From Cyclina sinensis (Eukaryota > Mollusca > Bivalvia > Venerida > Veneridae), in NCBI GenBank assembly GCA_012932295.1, contig JAAONU010000004.1, positions 23,382,872 through 23,446,871 on the forward strand: 64,000 bases of DNA, in the 5' to 3' direction. The notes under the pieces are model-generated. The model did not search any database and was not told the DNA's origin. It worked only from the letters and a program-made list of their open reading frames with translations. The translations under genes and the position numbers were made by a program. Positions 27,572-40,386 of the stretch are shown piece after piece (within the stretch, counting starts at the first letter, position 1; each line of letters begins with the position of its first letter).

Positions 27572-27640
27572 GAGAGCAGTGGTCGAGAGTTAAGAGTGCC
27601 GAACACCCGATCTGCTGGAGGTCGCTTGTTTGATTTCACT
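27572..27640 (+). mobile_element. Decayed tRNA-derived SINE head
   Basis: AGCAGTGGTCGAGAGTTAAG resembles the A box and D arm of a leucine/serine-type tRNA. TTGTTTGATTTC fits a B box (GGTTCGATTCC) altered by transitions. This is a family distinct from those at 15.5 kb and 58.8 kb. Too degenerate to be a tRNA gene. Confidence 0.5.
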
Positions 27641-27869
27641 AAAGATGAGAATATCCGGTGACTTTCCGCATTCCAAACTTTCGCCCCGAGTACTACTTTA
27701 AACCCAGGAAGGAGTTATGGAGATGGACTGATATTTGGTGAAAAAAATCGCCCGATCGATTTTAAAGAAATAAGTTAAAAGTTAATATTAATAGAAGCGT
27801 TACAATTTCATAAATTTTGATAATGGGACACCCCTTTATAGTATAATTCCTGTGAATAGATGTCATTTG

Positions 27870-28025
27870 CACTCACCGTTTAGATAGAAGGATAACTGAT
27901 TTAAAGGGAAAATGCTGACGAAGGACAAGGACAACCAAAATCGGATGCAGGATAGGGTATCACTAAAGCTCACACTGAGCACGTTTTTCTTAGGTGATCT
28001 AATGAAACAGTCAAAAGGTTTTTGC
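27870..28025 (-). repeat. Dispersed repeat, inverted copy
   Basis: Reverse complement of the block at 5820-5972, sharing AATGCTGACG-GGACAAGG and TTAGGTGATCTA phrases. Its orientation is opposite to the unit duplication, so it spread independently. Confidence 0.6.
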
Positions 28026-28794
28026 TGTAGAACTAGATTTCGTTTGGTATTTTCAGCTTCTCTCTGTATCGTGTTATAAATATCTTGCAAGCATGTCAAG
28101 GAATCAGCTCTGTAAATCATATTCAAATGACAAAATATGAGAGTAACTCCTCCATAAATTATATTAGAAAAGCGTATATATAAAGGTTGTTTTGGGATTG
28201 TTCAATATTTTTAGAGCTATACATCATATGAACTAGAATTGGAATAAATTATGGGACAGGTGCAGCTCTTCTCTACCGTAAATATGTTTTTGTTGAAATT
28301 TTCAATGTTATGTTCATTAAAATTGTATTCAGTTGTTTGAGCAAAATTAGGTTAGATCAAGCACAATATTCTTGACAATGTAACCAGTATAAACTCATTA
28401 ACCTTGACGAGATATTATCTTCACTAGTCTAGGGGAGGATCGTTCATGCTTGCTAGAGAGTTGTAACGATTTCGTATAATTCCGTTTTGAGTGCAATATT
28501 GCACAGCAAAAAAAAAAAACGAGGTTCAAAATATCAGCTGAATTCAAGTCTGTAAACGTTAACCTTCTCTGTCATTATATAAATAATGTGTACAACGATT
28601 TAAAAAATACAGAGAAGAGAGTTTAACATTTAAGCTGTCAGACATGTCGTGCCAGCAACTGATTAAGGTCTCAACTCTCAGTAATATTTCTCATTGCTGA
28701 AGTCTAAAGGCATTACAAAAAATATTTCTCTTCTGCTTATGAAGAAGCTTATGAAAAGGGAGTTTTATTATATATCAGATTATATATATACTCG

Positions 28795-28875
28795 TAGCAG
28801 TGTCAATAAGTAAATTGTAACAGTAAGCAGGCATTGTGTAATTTTTACCTAAATAATATTCCATATGTAACATTG
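28795..28875 (+). repeat. Copy of the 45.5-45.8 kb arm repeat
   Basis: GCAGTGTCAATAAGTAAATT and TAACAGTAAGCAGGCATTGT are shared with the right arm of the foldback at 45,490-45,806. A single arm is present here. Confidence 0.7.
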
Positions 28876-29139
28876 CGTATCTCAACACTCATCCGTACGA
28901 CAGAGGAAGTTACTCGTAACAAACAGTTGATAACCCGAAGACCTACCTTTCCCTCATTTTCATAAACCGTCAACTGTTAAGCCATAATACGCGGCGAGAT
29001 TACGCCTGTTCACACGACTCAGATTCTCGAATCCTGATTCGATATATTTTAAAGATTTTATAAGCAACTCGTCTGTATCAACATTACTTCAAACCAAAAG
29101 TAATCGACTACTTCGAAAAAAGTAATGTCTCTAAAACAG

Positions 29140-30150
29140 AAAAAATGCACTGACTAAGCTCTTTCCGGTGATGTTTCATAGATGCTATCGTTTCAAGGAC
29201 GATCTTTTCAAGCTCATTTCTGTGTTGGTTAGGTTTCTTGCAAAACGAATGAGTATTTGTTTTCGTCGGTTTGGTTAATAGATGTTTTTCTTTAGAAACG
29301 GCTGGAGTACATTTCACGCTCGACACTGTGTCGTATAGGTTTCGGTGTTGCTATAGATCATCGTACGAACGAATGCAAAATGTTTCATGCTCTCTGTTGT
29401 GCCGCTGAGGTTTCATATATGTTCATTGTAAGAAGTAATCAAGACATTTTATGCCTGGTATTAAACTGCGGGATTTTAATCGGAGGTATATATCATTTTA
29501 CGGGCGAATGTAGAATTTTACATGCTAAGTACTGCACCGTTGATGTTTCATAAAAGCTATCATTGTGAAAACAATTGCAGATTTTTCATGTTCGAAATTG
29601 TGTCCCTGAGGTTTCATAAAATTAATGCTATCCATGTTAGAAAGAATTGTCTTGATCGGTACTGTGACTGAAATGTTAGATGATTTATACAACTGTCAGA
29701 AAGAATTGAGAATTTCTACAGCTCCTTATAGTGTCGTAAAGCTTCATGCTTTCTCTGGAAGAACGAATAGAATGGTTTCATGTTTGGATACTGTACGAAG
29801 AAAGTTTGATAGAAGCAATCTCTGTAAGATCAAATGTAGAATATTTCATTTCCGTTACTCTGTCAGTAGGATTCATGGATGCTATTTCAGTAAGAACGGC
29901 TAGTGTTTTATCCATGTTTTGATATTGTTTCGATGGAATTTAATAGATGCTCTCTCTAAATTTACATGTACTTCATACTCATATTCTGTATCGTAAGGGG
30001 TTCATGCATGCTATCTTTTTAAAAAAAAAACGGACTACGAAATATCTACATGCTTGGATCCTGTAGTATTTAAGATTCATAGATTCATGTAAGAATGAAT
30101 AGAGAATTACTTCCTGACTGATTTCTATTTAGTTTAGTATTCGTAAATGC
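29140..30150. repeat. Degenerate minisatellite (~70-bp monomer)
   Basis: Repeated phrases (GAGGTTTCATA-GATGCTATC, GTAAGAACGAATGTAGAAT, TTTCATGCT-GGTACTGTGTCG) recur along about 1 kb. The clearest intervals are near 70 bp (29,556 to 29,627; 29,879 to 29,950), with larger gaps from insertions or decay. The open frame at 29,625-29,903 is simply the array read through. Confidence 0.65.
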
Positions 30151-33100
30151 TATTTCTGTATTTTTGAGAAGAGAAGGTTGCAACAAGCATTTCCTTATTT
30201 CATAAAACAAATTTGGAAAGAATGTCAGATAGGGACGGAAACACTGATTTAATAAAAAAAATTTGTTTGAAATTATACAAGGGCGACAATGTGTATTTTA
30301 AAGTCGTATGTGTTGCCCCAGGTACGAATAAAACAGAAGTATAAAAGTTTGGGCATTCGCTCTTTGTGAGAACAAGTCAGGCGTTTGAGCAATTGGCGTT
30401 TCGGTAAAGATATCAACGCAATGCACTTTTTATAGATAAAAGCAAATGTATCAGATAAGATAATGTATGAGAAAATGCGCATTTGTCATGTTTGTAGCTT
30501 AGTGACCTTGAAGACGACAATTCTATGACTAAAACATTGCCCTTAATCTTTTATTGTTAGAAGTTGATTCTGTTCTGAAAGGATGTTTCCCTAAAAAAAC
30601 TTGATTAAGTAAGTTGAATACGAGAACATCTAATTCAAAATTAGTTGCAAGTAAACGTTGTTATTTTTTTCACAGGCGATGCTTCTGTTACGTCCACGTT
30701 CACATTTCTTTTCGAAATACACGTAGAAAAATGAGAATCATACTCATTTGCTAAAAGGCATTGACCGGTAATGAGTAGAATGGTTTATCATATAAATTGA
30801 CTTATCTTAATATCTTAAGCTGTTGATTTAGGCAGAATTGCACAGTTTTACGATCTTTTTCTCGAAGGGTAGATACGTCTGAGGAACTATGTTAGTGAAA
30901 GGATCTGCCCTTGGATCAATCGCATAAGACTGTGAAGTGTTGTAACGGAGTTCTCATTCGCTGAAGGTCATGTCGAGTATAACATTCATGTTGTTATAAT
31001 AATAAGGGGCATCTAAGTCTCCAAGGGCCCCGCCAAAAATGTTTACAACAGAATGGGTCATGCCATCGTACCAAACAAGTGAATGGATCTACAGTGCATA
31101 TTTATTTTCTATAATATAAATAGCAAGTTCTTTTGGTTTTTTTTGCGAAGTTGAGTTCTTCAAATACCAGATACTTACTGAAAGGCTGTTTCAGGTTGAG
31201 TTTGAAATGTGACTGATGGACAAAAGAATTTCTCACATTATAGGATAGAAACGTCCTCATAATATGCATGTCTGTTTCGTTCAGCTTACAAATTGTTTAA
31301 AGTAGCAATGCGTAAACTAAATGAGGCAAAATTAATATAAAATGTCATATTTATTTAATAGACTTATAGAAACACAATCGATATAAATATCGCATTAATT
31401 CCATTCGAAAAATGTTTATTTGTTGTGACTTTGCATCAGCACTAGCTTACCGTCTTGATATCCCCATATCATACAATATTATGAAAACCTTGCTTGAAGT
31501 CTCTTATGCCCCGTAATGGTGATCTTATTGATATTGAGTCTTTCAGAAAAAAGAAACTAAACAAAAAGCTTAAAAGTATTTGTACATAAATTTTTTGGAC
31601 ACAGTAGAAGCAGTGTCTTGCATTACTGAATTAATTTATTTAATGCTATTTATTTTAATTGAACCATAAGCGCCCCTGTAAACAATTAATGGATCTGTCA
31701 AAATTGAAAGATGGACGAGTCTATTTAAGATATTTAGCAGACTAAGGTTTAACTTGTTTGAAGGTCGTGACGGACCTAGGAAAGGGAAGCCAAACATGGT
31801 CAGGGACAAACATTAAACTAAGAGTTTCAAATTGGGAAAGATATATTAATTATTATAACATCTATGTCTCTGTATCTTTACCAAAAGGGTAATGCTTTTT
31901 TGTCAGTTGCAGAATGTGAGCATATTTGTAAGTAACAAATAAGCGAAAAATATTCTTCTCTGCGTGATATCCAGTAATCAAAATCCGTGAACTTGTCTTT
32001 GTTACAAATAAACTGCAACAAATTACATGATTTTGTTTGTGTCCTACTTTGTTATATAAATATGTTTAGTTAATGTTCCTAGTCATGAGATGTCCTCATT
32101 AATTTTTCCTGGTAATTTTATCGAAGGCTATATTTAGCGAAAATGCGCGGAGAGAGAAATAGTTACAGTTAGAGGAACTGAAATTTGTTTTAGAGATTAG
32201 AAGTAGATTCAAGACAGTACACTTCCTGCAATATATGCTTTTTTTCCTGATCATATCCATGGAATATCCTGTTTTAACCAGTTTATGCGACTAATTTTAG
32301 CACATTATGTTTACGTTTTTGCTATTTTATTAAGAACGAAAGAAAACGAGTTTTTGGAATTATGGGTTTCATTTTTCATGCGAAGAGGCTATTGGGATCA
32401 CAGCAAATGCCTTCTTTAACCGCCAGCTTACATAACATTTTTCTAGATTCAAACATTCTCTAGTTGACAGAATTTGGAATAATGATTGTACATTCTACCT
32501 CTGGTTCAACAATTGTTACAAACTGTCGCCAAATCAACATTTAATTCTAAGTTTTGGTTTTAAATCTAAACTGTTCATTGAGCTAATGACTTACTCCTTA
32601 AGAACAGATATTAAAATCGAAAATGCCAGATTTTATGATCTTAAAGGTTTTATGACCTTAAAAAAAGAAACTAATGAAGACTGAACGTGCATTTGAAAAC
32701 ATGTGCAGATTTCTGTGATGAAAACTCAGGAAATACAAGTAGAGTTTCTAGCATTTTTATTTCCGTTTGACCATCAACGCAATCTCTCTCTTGTGAATAA
32801 CTAATAGATGATCGTTTTATTTTATTGTAGATCTGATTATTTTCGACCTTAAAAGTATAAAACAAATTGACTCGTTCACATACGACAAACAGTGTTGTTT
32901 ATTACATGACTAGTTGTGTCAATCATACCAGTAGCTGAGCCTCTAATACGTGTTACTTTGATGTTTTATCAAATGACTGACTGACGTCTATGAAATTTAC
33001 TTTTTATTTAAGCATGCCTCTGGCCGTTATTGTTTCTGTTCTAAGCAGCAAACATTGACGACCGAGATGAATATATATTAGATATAATATAATATTATGC

Positions 33101-33410
33101 GTTTTATGTTTTCATTACAAAAACAGTTCTCTACGCAGCTGAAATAATATTAAACCTTTAGATGCTGTTCCAAAAGCAGTGATACCGATCTTTAAATAGC
33201 ATACATTACAAGTAACGGCATCTGTGATTCGCTGTGCAAAAAATGTCTATAAAAGATTGTTGATGCAACCCCTTTCAGAGAAGTAAATCTGTAAAATGTA
33301 AGTGTCTAAATGATGAGAAAATTGATGTAATTACAGAATACCCTTATTTATCAAATATGCATAACAGATTCCCTTTATTTTTATTTCATGTCGAGGAGTC
33401 CGTATTTTTC

Positions 33411-33982
33411 TATAGGGTTAACGCACATTTTTTCGTGTTATAATATCTGCAGAATCCTGAGGGTAACAACATATCCCGAGGGATTCTGCAGATGTTATGA
33501 CACGAAAAAAACGTGGTTTAACGCTATTCTAGCATAAAATGATCTAGAAAAGACATGTTTACGAAATAAAAATTAGTACAGTCGCCTTTAGGTTGTTATG
33601 GATCCGTGTTTTAAATATGCGTTCCAGGGCGACACGTCAACATGTTTCAACCTGTCGAGCGGCAATCTTGAAACTTAAAAAGTGTCAATTAAAAAAATAT
33701 TTGGAAGGATTTCATGTGGACAAGGCCAGCCATTGATTGTATCAATAATCATGAATGTTTCGTCTTCGTCCGACCTGCAAAGTTACATAAACTGCCTATT
33801 TAGGGCAAAAAAGGCGGATCAGCGTCCGTTATTTTCAAGGCCCTTTAACGCGCATAACTGAAAACGGGTAATAACAGCGCGTGAGCGCGAGAACTTCCTT
33901 GTTACACACCTTTTTGCTCTCGTTAAAACATAGGCAAAACGGGCAAAAACAAGCGATTTTATGCTAGAATTTATTATAATTT
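33411..33982 (+). mobile_element. Palindrome-headed repeat, tandem copy 1
   Basis: A ~50-bp-arm palindrome (33,413-33,463 and 33,475-33,530) with GGGTTAACGCAC, TCTGCAGAATCC and CACGAAAAAAACG is followed by a body starting at TTTAGGTTGTTATGGAT. A perfect 15-bp inverted pair, ATTCTAGCATAAAAT (33,524-33,538) and ATTTTATGCTAGAAT (33,956-33,970), brackets the body. Relative to the next copy it has two extra blocks of about 40 and 60 bp. Confidence 0.75.
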
Positions 33983-34410
33983 TATAGGGTTAACGCACGT
34001 TTTGTTCGTGTTATAACAGCTGCAGAATCCCGAGGGATTCTGCAGCTTTTATGACAAGAAAAAACGTACTTTAACGCTATCCTAGCATAAAATGATATAG
34101 AAAAAATCATGTTTACGAAAAAAAAATAGTGCAGTCGCCTTTAGGTTGTTATGGATACGTGTTTTAAATATGCGTTCCAGGGCGACACGTCAACATGTTT
34201 CAACCTGTCGAGCGGCCATCTTGAGTGTGGACAATGCCAGCCATTGATTTTACCAATAATCATAAATGTTTCGTCAACGTTCCGACCTGCAAAGTTAAAT
34301 AAACTGCCGATTTGGGGCAAAAAAGACGGATCAGCGTCCATTATTTGCAAAGGCCCTGTAACGCGCATTACTGAAAACGGGTAATAACAAGCGATTTTAT
34401 GCAAGAATAT
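33983..34410 (+). mobile_element. Palindrome-headed repeat, tandem copy 2
   Basis: Direct tandem copy offset by 572 bp from copy 1. The palindrome arms here nearly touch (AGAATCC-cgag-GGATTCT), and the inner bracket is ATCCTAGCATAAAAT with ATTTTATGCAAGAAT (ends about 34,407). The open frames through it are not conserved between the two copies and I do not call a gene. Confidence 0.75.
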
Positions 34411-34484
34411 AACTCTATGAAAGAAATTATTGTAGTTGTCAACAAACATCGCGTCGTTACATGGTGACTTAGCACAGGTTTTCC

Positions 34485-34883
34485 CATCGTCGGAAACCCA
34501 CGTTCGATCCATTACGTTTCACTCTATTTATCTACCGTGGGACAATTGGTTGGTAAAAATTTCGTACTCATGAATAATTCATTACCTACTTTCATTGGTT
34601 TCCGAAAGATTTCCCTTGCGCAATCTCAGCCAATGAAAGTACTCGTTACAATTTGCCTTTCGCGCCCATGTTTAAATCTTTGGAAATACGTCTATTTTAA
34701 GTAACTTGTCATTATTCATACTCTTCACACTGAAGAGGATCTATTTGTTTTGCAGAATCTCATTCGACGAAGAGTTACTTCCCTTTGCTAATAAATATTC
34801 ATGAAAACGAATAATCTGCAGTCAATTATCCCACGGTACATAATATAGTTGCGCGGAATATGTACCGGGGGTCACTGACGATG
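34485..34883 (-). mobile_element. 399-bp MITE, copy 2 (inverted), with 9-bp target duplication
   Basis: Reverse-complement orientation relative to the copy at 18,426, identical length and highly similar throughout. Termini are CATCGTCGG and GACGATG. It is flanked by AGGTTTTCC (34,476-34,484) and AGGTTTTCG (34,884-34,892), a 9-bp target duplication with one mismatch. The independent duplication confirms the element edges. Confidence 0.85.
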
Positions 34884-37800
34884 AGGTTTTCGATGTATTT
34901 CATCTTTTTATGTAACATTTCAGGAAATGGTAGAAATTCCTCGCACCGGTTACGTCACGCTTTGCTGCTTTAACTACTGCCACCACTATAACCCACGTGA
35001 CGATATGTTATCATGTGACCAAAACAGCCTTCTTTCGTTATTTTGACGAAATATTCTTTTTTTACATTTATTTTTTATTAAGCATAACAATTAAATGAAA
35101 GAAAAACTAAAGAGATAGAAAGTTTTAATTTAAAATTAAAAGTTAGAAAAATATACTTGGCTCTGTAACGACCGAATTTACTTGTGGTGGCAGTGGTTTC
35201 TGTACTGATCAGGGGAAGTAACCGCTGTGGGGAGTTTTGAAATTTTACAGGAAAAGCAATTAAAGCATTTATACGTGTATTAAATGATTATAGGGTTGCT
35301 TATGTCGTGCTTACGTTTTACTAAATATTTTCTAGTACTGTCTTGTTTCTCTTTAATAACAAAACATAAAACGTTAAAATATTTAATGTCGGTGACAAAT
35401 ATTTACCACACACGAAAAGATATTAAATAAATGTTTAATGTAATGGTTCTGATGTAGCATCCTGACGTCGTTATTCTCATTGATTTCATAGTAATGTTTG
35501 GTAATAATGACGGCTCTTAATTTGGAGGACTATAATCTTGGCGAGAAGTTAAAAAATACAACATTTAAATGTTTCAATTATACTTGATTGTTTTCTTAAT
35601 TCATAAAATTTGGCATGAGGTAACATTTCATATTAATATTTATTCTATGAATTCAGGGAACAATGTTTTCATATCATATAAGGCATTATTGATAAATTAT
35701 ATGTTAACATTTAACCTGGACGAGTGGAATAAATTGTTTGTTTGTTTTTTAACTGAATTGACAGACAGCTTAATCTATATGATAACAAATAACAAAGAAT
35801 GTACACAAAAGAAATCCATTAATTTGCAGCAAAAATTACATGCGTAAATTTAGCCATTATGTTACACGTTTGTAATGTAAATAAATATCTGATGGTTATA
35901 TAACTGTAGAAACAACGTTTGACATTGATATATAAAATTATATATATTTGTTTTAATCTAAGCATATGCAATGAAAATATTCCTTATAGTTCACCATAAA
36001 TATATGTATTCATTAATTTTGGGGATTGATAAAACATTGCGCCATAACAGTAACGCAACTTTGTATTACTACTCATAGATTTCAGCATACATCTCAGTAC
36101 AACAAAAGTAACCCATGCAATGTTTATTCATGGTTAATTCATTTCAGACGTATAATGGTTTAAAGTATATTGATTTTTATATTTATTTTTATGCCTTGCT
36201 ATTTTTCATTAGATATGCGGACGCAGTATCTTCTTTCTCTGGAATATAGATGTTATCTTTATATTTTCTTCAATATTTTTTATCAGTTTATACTCACGAC
36301 ACAGCCTTTCGGTTTCGGTCATATAATATAAATAAACAAAGATTTGCTAACACACTTCTTAATTAAAACGCCTTATCCCGGGAACTTGATAATCAGAAAA
36401 TGGAAGACTGGAAACTACATCAGGCTATCATATAAATTTCCAGATTTGATTAGTTTATTTGCTACATGGCGATGTGATTTGTTTAAACCTTACTTTATAA
36501 AATGAAATGCTTTGCTGCTTTGCTTTTTGCTATATATTTGTGTGACATTTTATTTAATAAAAAGTTTACGCGTTTTCTAACATGCTGTTTAAATGATGTC
36601 TAATGTGATTACATTGATAATTTCGTTTTTAGCTTTTAATTTAATAATGAAATGTATATTTTTATAGATTATGATATCAAAAATATATTATACTGATTAT
36701 TTCTACTGAACTTTGGCCAGAAGGCTTTGCCTACAATTTTGTGCATCAACGTTATTTTATTATTGATTTCGATTTCCTTTCACGTCTATTTTTCAATTTA
36801 CGAAAAAGGCCTATGAAATGGTCTCAGTAAGAGGCACGTTTAAGAAATTTATTAAGTTGGAACGGCCTGTCAAGTCCTTCAAAAAATGTTAAGTGCGTCA
36901 CCACGAAGATATCTTGAAATTCTATATCTGTATATATATTTTCTTATGTATAATAATTAAAATGACTATTAATGAAACAACCGTCGAACGTGTACATTCC
37001 TTATTTTCTTTCTTTCAATTTTGTAGAGCAAGTATTTTACACAATATGAGCAATAAGTGTAAATGAATTATTTTATTCGCTGATATGAGGTGGTTTTTTT
37101 TAAAAAAGAGGATGCAACTTCGGCTATATGTTCTTTAAAGCTGGCTCTATTTTCTGAATTATAGTCTACATACTGCCAAAGTTTGTTGTAAATTGACGTA
37201 AATAAATGGTTAAAAAAACAGCGGTTTTTCTACAACGAAAGCATATGGTTAAAACATCTACATTTAGAGTGTTGCCTAATCCTTGATAAAAATCAGGTAA
37301 AGTACTCTGTCATGCCTGTAGGTATTTCGAAATCAGGCGAAAATCAACAATTTCAAAGGAAACAATCTAAAAACGTCCACTATAAAGTCAGACTAATTAT
37401 AACGATCACTGTTTTAACTGGTTTTTGCAGGAAAGTTTTGCTCAGAAATAAGTGGATAGGCAAGACAAAATACAAATTGATATCGTTTTCGCTACAAACA
37501 ATCAAGACGCTCTGCAGCGTAATGAGAGAATCGGAGAGACAAAACAGCGATAATCACTTGAAAGGGTAGAACCTGAGGCCAAACTGACTTTTGAGATAAG
37601 AGTAGTGAGAGTATGCGATTATTTCAGACAAAAAGTAATCAACAGCAGTTTCAAGACTGATTTATCTTACTTTAAAGGTATATAATAACACAAACAAATA
37701 GTTTTTTTAAAACGTATTTTCCTTATGTTGGAACTAATATCTAACGTGAAATTGTTGTTAATAATAATTAAACCGTACAAACGAATTACAAGATGTGTTC

Positions 37801-39929
37801 AATTTCAATTTATGTTTGACTGCAAAATGTCTATTTAACATAATAACAATAAAATCTTTCATGCAAAAAAATGACAAAAGGCTTCTGAATCAATTACAGT
37901 GTCTGATAAGGATCGACCATAATCTGAATTACCCAGCTGTGACCGCTAAGACACTATCTGTAATCGTAAATGACATCGGAAATGATGTTATTGATGGAAA
38001 CTTTATTGAACATGTCAGTATTCAAGAGATGTTACGATCATTTGTTCAATACCCAGTGATTGACTGCATACTGAAATTTACAGATACGATAACAATGTGT
38101 GTGTCGTTTACGATAAGGTATTATGAACGACTTATCTGCTATAATACAATTGATTACCGTCATATGTCTATGCACAGAAAGCAACAAGGTTTCTTCTCCC
38201 ATGGTCAGTTTCGCACTTAGAGGGCCATAACTTCCTCAGTCATGAAATGATTTCGAAATAGCTTGTCAGAAATCTTTAGTATCATCAGACGATCTGTAAA
38301 GAGCAACAGCCAGAGCTTTTACCGCCACATCTCCCCACATACACAGCAGAAGTCATACAGAGAAGTGAAAAATAGAATCAACTTTGTCCTGCTTGTCCTG
38401 ATCATGACTTTCTCAGGCATGGAATGATTACAAAATAGCCTAGTGCAAATATTCAACATCATAAGAGAATCTACATTGCGTAAAAATAATCCCTCTACAA
38501 ATTGGTACAACTTGTATCACTGTGATATCACAAGTTCCTTATATAAGTGATAGTACTGATCTTAATGGATGATTCAAATTCAAATGGCAAATTCAGTTAA
38601 ATAGAAAGCGGCACCTCATAGTCATATACATGTATATGCAATTTTATTTACTACTCCGACGGTTTTAAAGGAACCTAACGTTATCTGTCACTTCACAATG
38701 GCGTACTTTATAATAAAACCCAATTTAGAGGGGTGTCCGCAGTACTATTAGCTACCCTCTATTACTTATTTGCATTCACATCAGCTTTATACCAATCCGT
38801 CATAGGGATAAATCGGTGGCGGGGGATACAGGTGTTATTAAATTGAATACTGATTTTTTTTTTATTTTCTTCATTTTTCCATGATAGTTGATAACATTTT
38901 AATCAACTCACAAGACCTGACCGCAACATTCGTTTTGTAAGCAGGACATTCATTTATCAGTCTGGAGAAGACGTTTTGGTTAATATCAAATCTACATTCT
39001 TGATTGTATGCTTAGCAACACACTGTTCTATACACACTACGTTAGGAAAAGAAACAGTTGTTTTATGTTTGTGTAAACATAAAGTTTATTATTTAAATCT
39101 TATAACCAAACGTGGCCGTAACATCCGTAAAGCAAATTAATGAACTGCGTTTCTTGTAATATGATATCGGAGAAAATCTGCACAAATTATTAAATGTTTA
39201 ATGTTGCATAATGTTACCGATACAGTTATTTGACAGTAAATAATTGGATTGTCTGCACAGATATTTAGTTAATTAAGTGTAATTTACACAGTTTTCATGG
39301 AAACACTCAACATCGACCAGCAGGAAATAACGTAGCAATCACAGTCGTGTTTAAAGTTGTTATAATATACATTATAAAGCCAGGCAGAAAACATTACATT
39401 TAGATCAGACTGCCGAGCGGAATTTCTTATAGTTCACGCTATTTCAGCCTGTACCTAACAGCCAATCAGCATCCAGAGATTTTTAAATTTTAAAGCAATT
39501 TATCCGTGTATTTGAGCATAAGTGCAATATCCATTAAGTGAACTCATATATTCAATATATTCATTCAATCCCAGAAAAATATTTGTTCTAAAAAAGATAT
39601 TTCAACAATAAAATATATTTATTCGGTAGAGAAATAATTACATTATTCGTAAAATAAACATAATTGTTTAAATATAATTATGTTCTAAAACATATTCATT
39701 TTATGAGGTAAAAAAATATTCATATGCAGTATATTTTTTATGCCGTAGATGTTAATAAAGATATAATTGTTAGGTACAATTTTCATGATGGGAAATCAGT
39801 GTTTAGGCCTATTGTAACAACAGTTCTTATCTCGCTAAATTCAATAAGGCAGCTTCCATTGTATGAAACTTTCCCGAGTATCGAGCGGCGAGTGTGATGC
39901 AAGGGCGCTGCAATACTGGTTTTGCCTTA

Positions 39930-40386
39930 AAGGGGCTGTACTCCAGATTTGATATAATTTTTTTTTTTTTTTACATAAATTAAATATATAGATGCCGTGA
40001 GATTATAACAACATGATATTTTACTCCTAAACTGATTATAAAAGTCAAAATAGAACAAAAAAATATATTCGCTTCAGCTTGATTTGAACTCTGGACCCTC
40101 ATGTTAACAAAATATATCCAACGCGAATCACTGCAAGTGAATTTACAGCGCTTCTAGATTTGTGTGTATGTTTGAAAGAAAATTTATAGGTATATAATAA
40201 TATACGATATAGTTATACCGTGGCGTTACGGTATAGCACTATGAAAGGAAAAAATCCATTTATAATGTAAATATCTGATTTATTTTTTGCCAGTTAGTTA
40301 GTTTTTAAGCATTAGTCATAAATATTACAAGAAATTTATAATACAAGAAAACTTTCATTTTTTGGTCATCTGGAGGCCAGCCCCTT
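39930..40386. mobile_element. 457-bp MITE flanked by TA
   Basis: Terminal inverted repeats AAGGGGCTG-CTCCAGAT face each other with a two-base difference. A TA dinucleotide flanks both sides (39,928-39,929 and 40,387-40,388), as for Tc1/mariner-type mobilisation. No coding capacity. On the minus strand CCAGAGTTCAAATC (about 40,083-40,096) resembles a B box, so an internal tRNA-like relic is possible. The long T run near 39,959-39,972 is internal. Confidence 0.75.

Noticed and set aside
34141..34512. 123-codon minus-strand frame
   Set aside because: It runs through the palindrome-headed repeat and into the end of MITE copy 2; the sister repeat copy does not keep it.
37795..38220. 141-codon open frame in unit C
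   Set aside because: The matching DNA in unit B (about 24,640-24,770) has frame-breaking indels and stops, so the frame is not conserved; no domain recognised.
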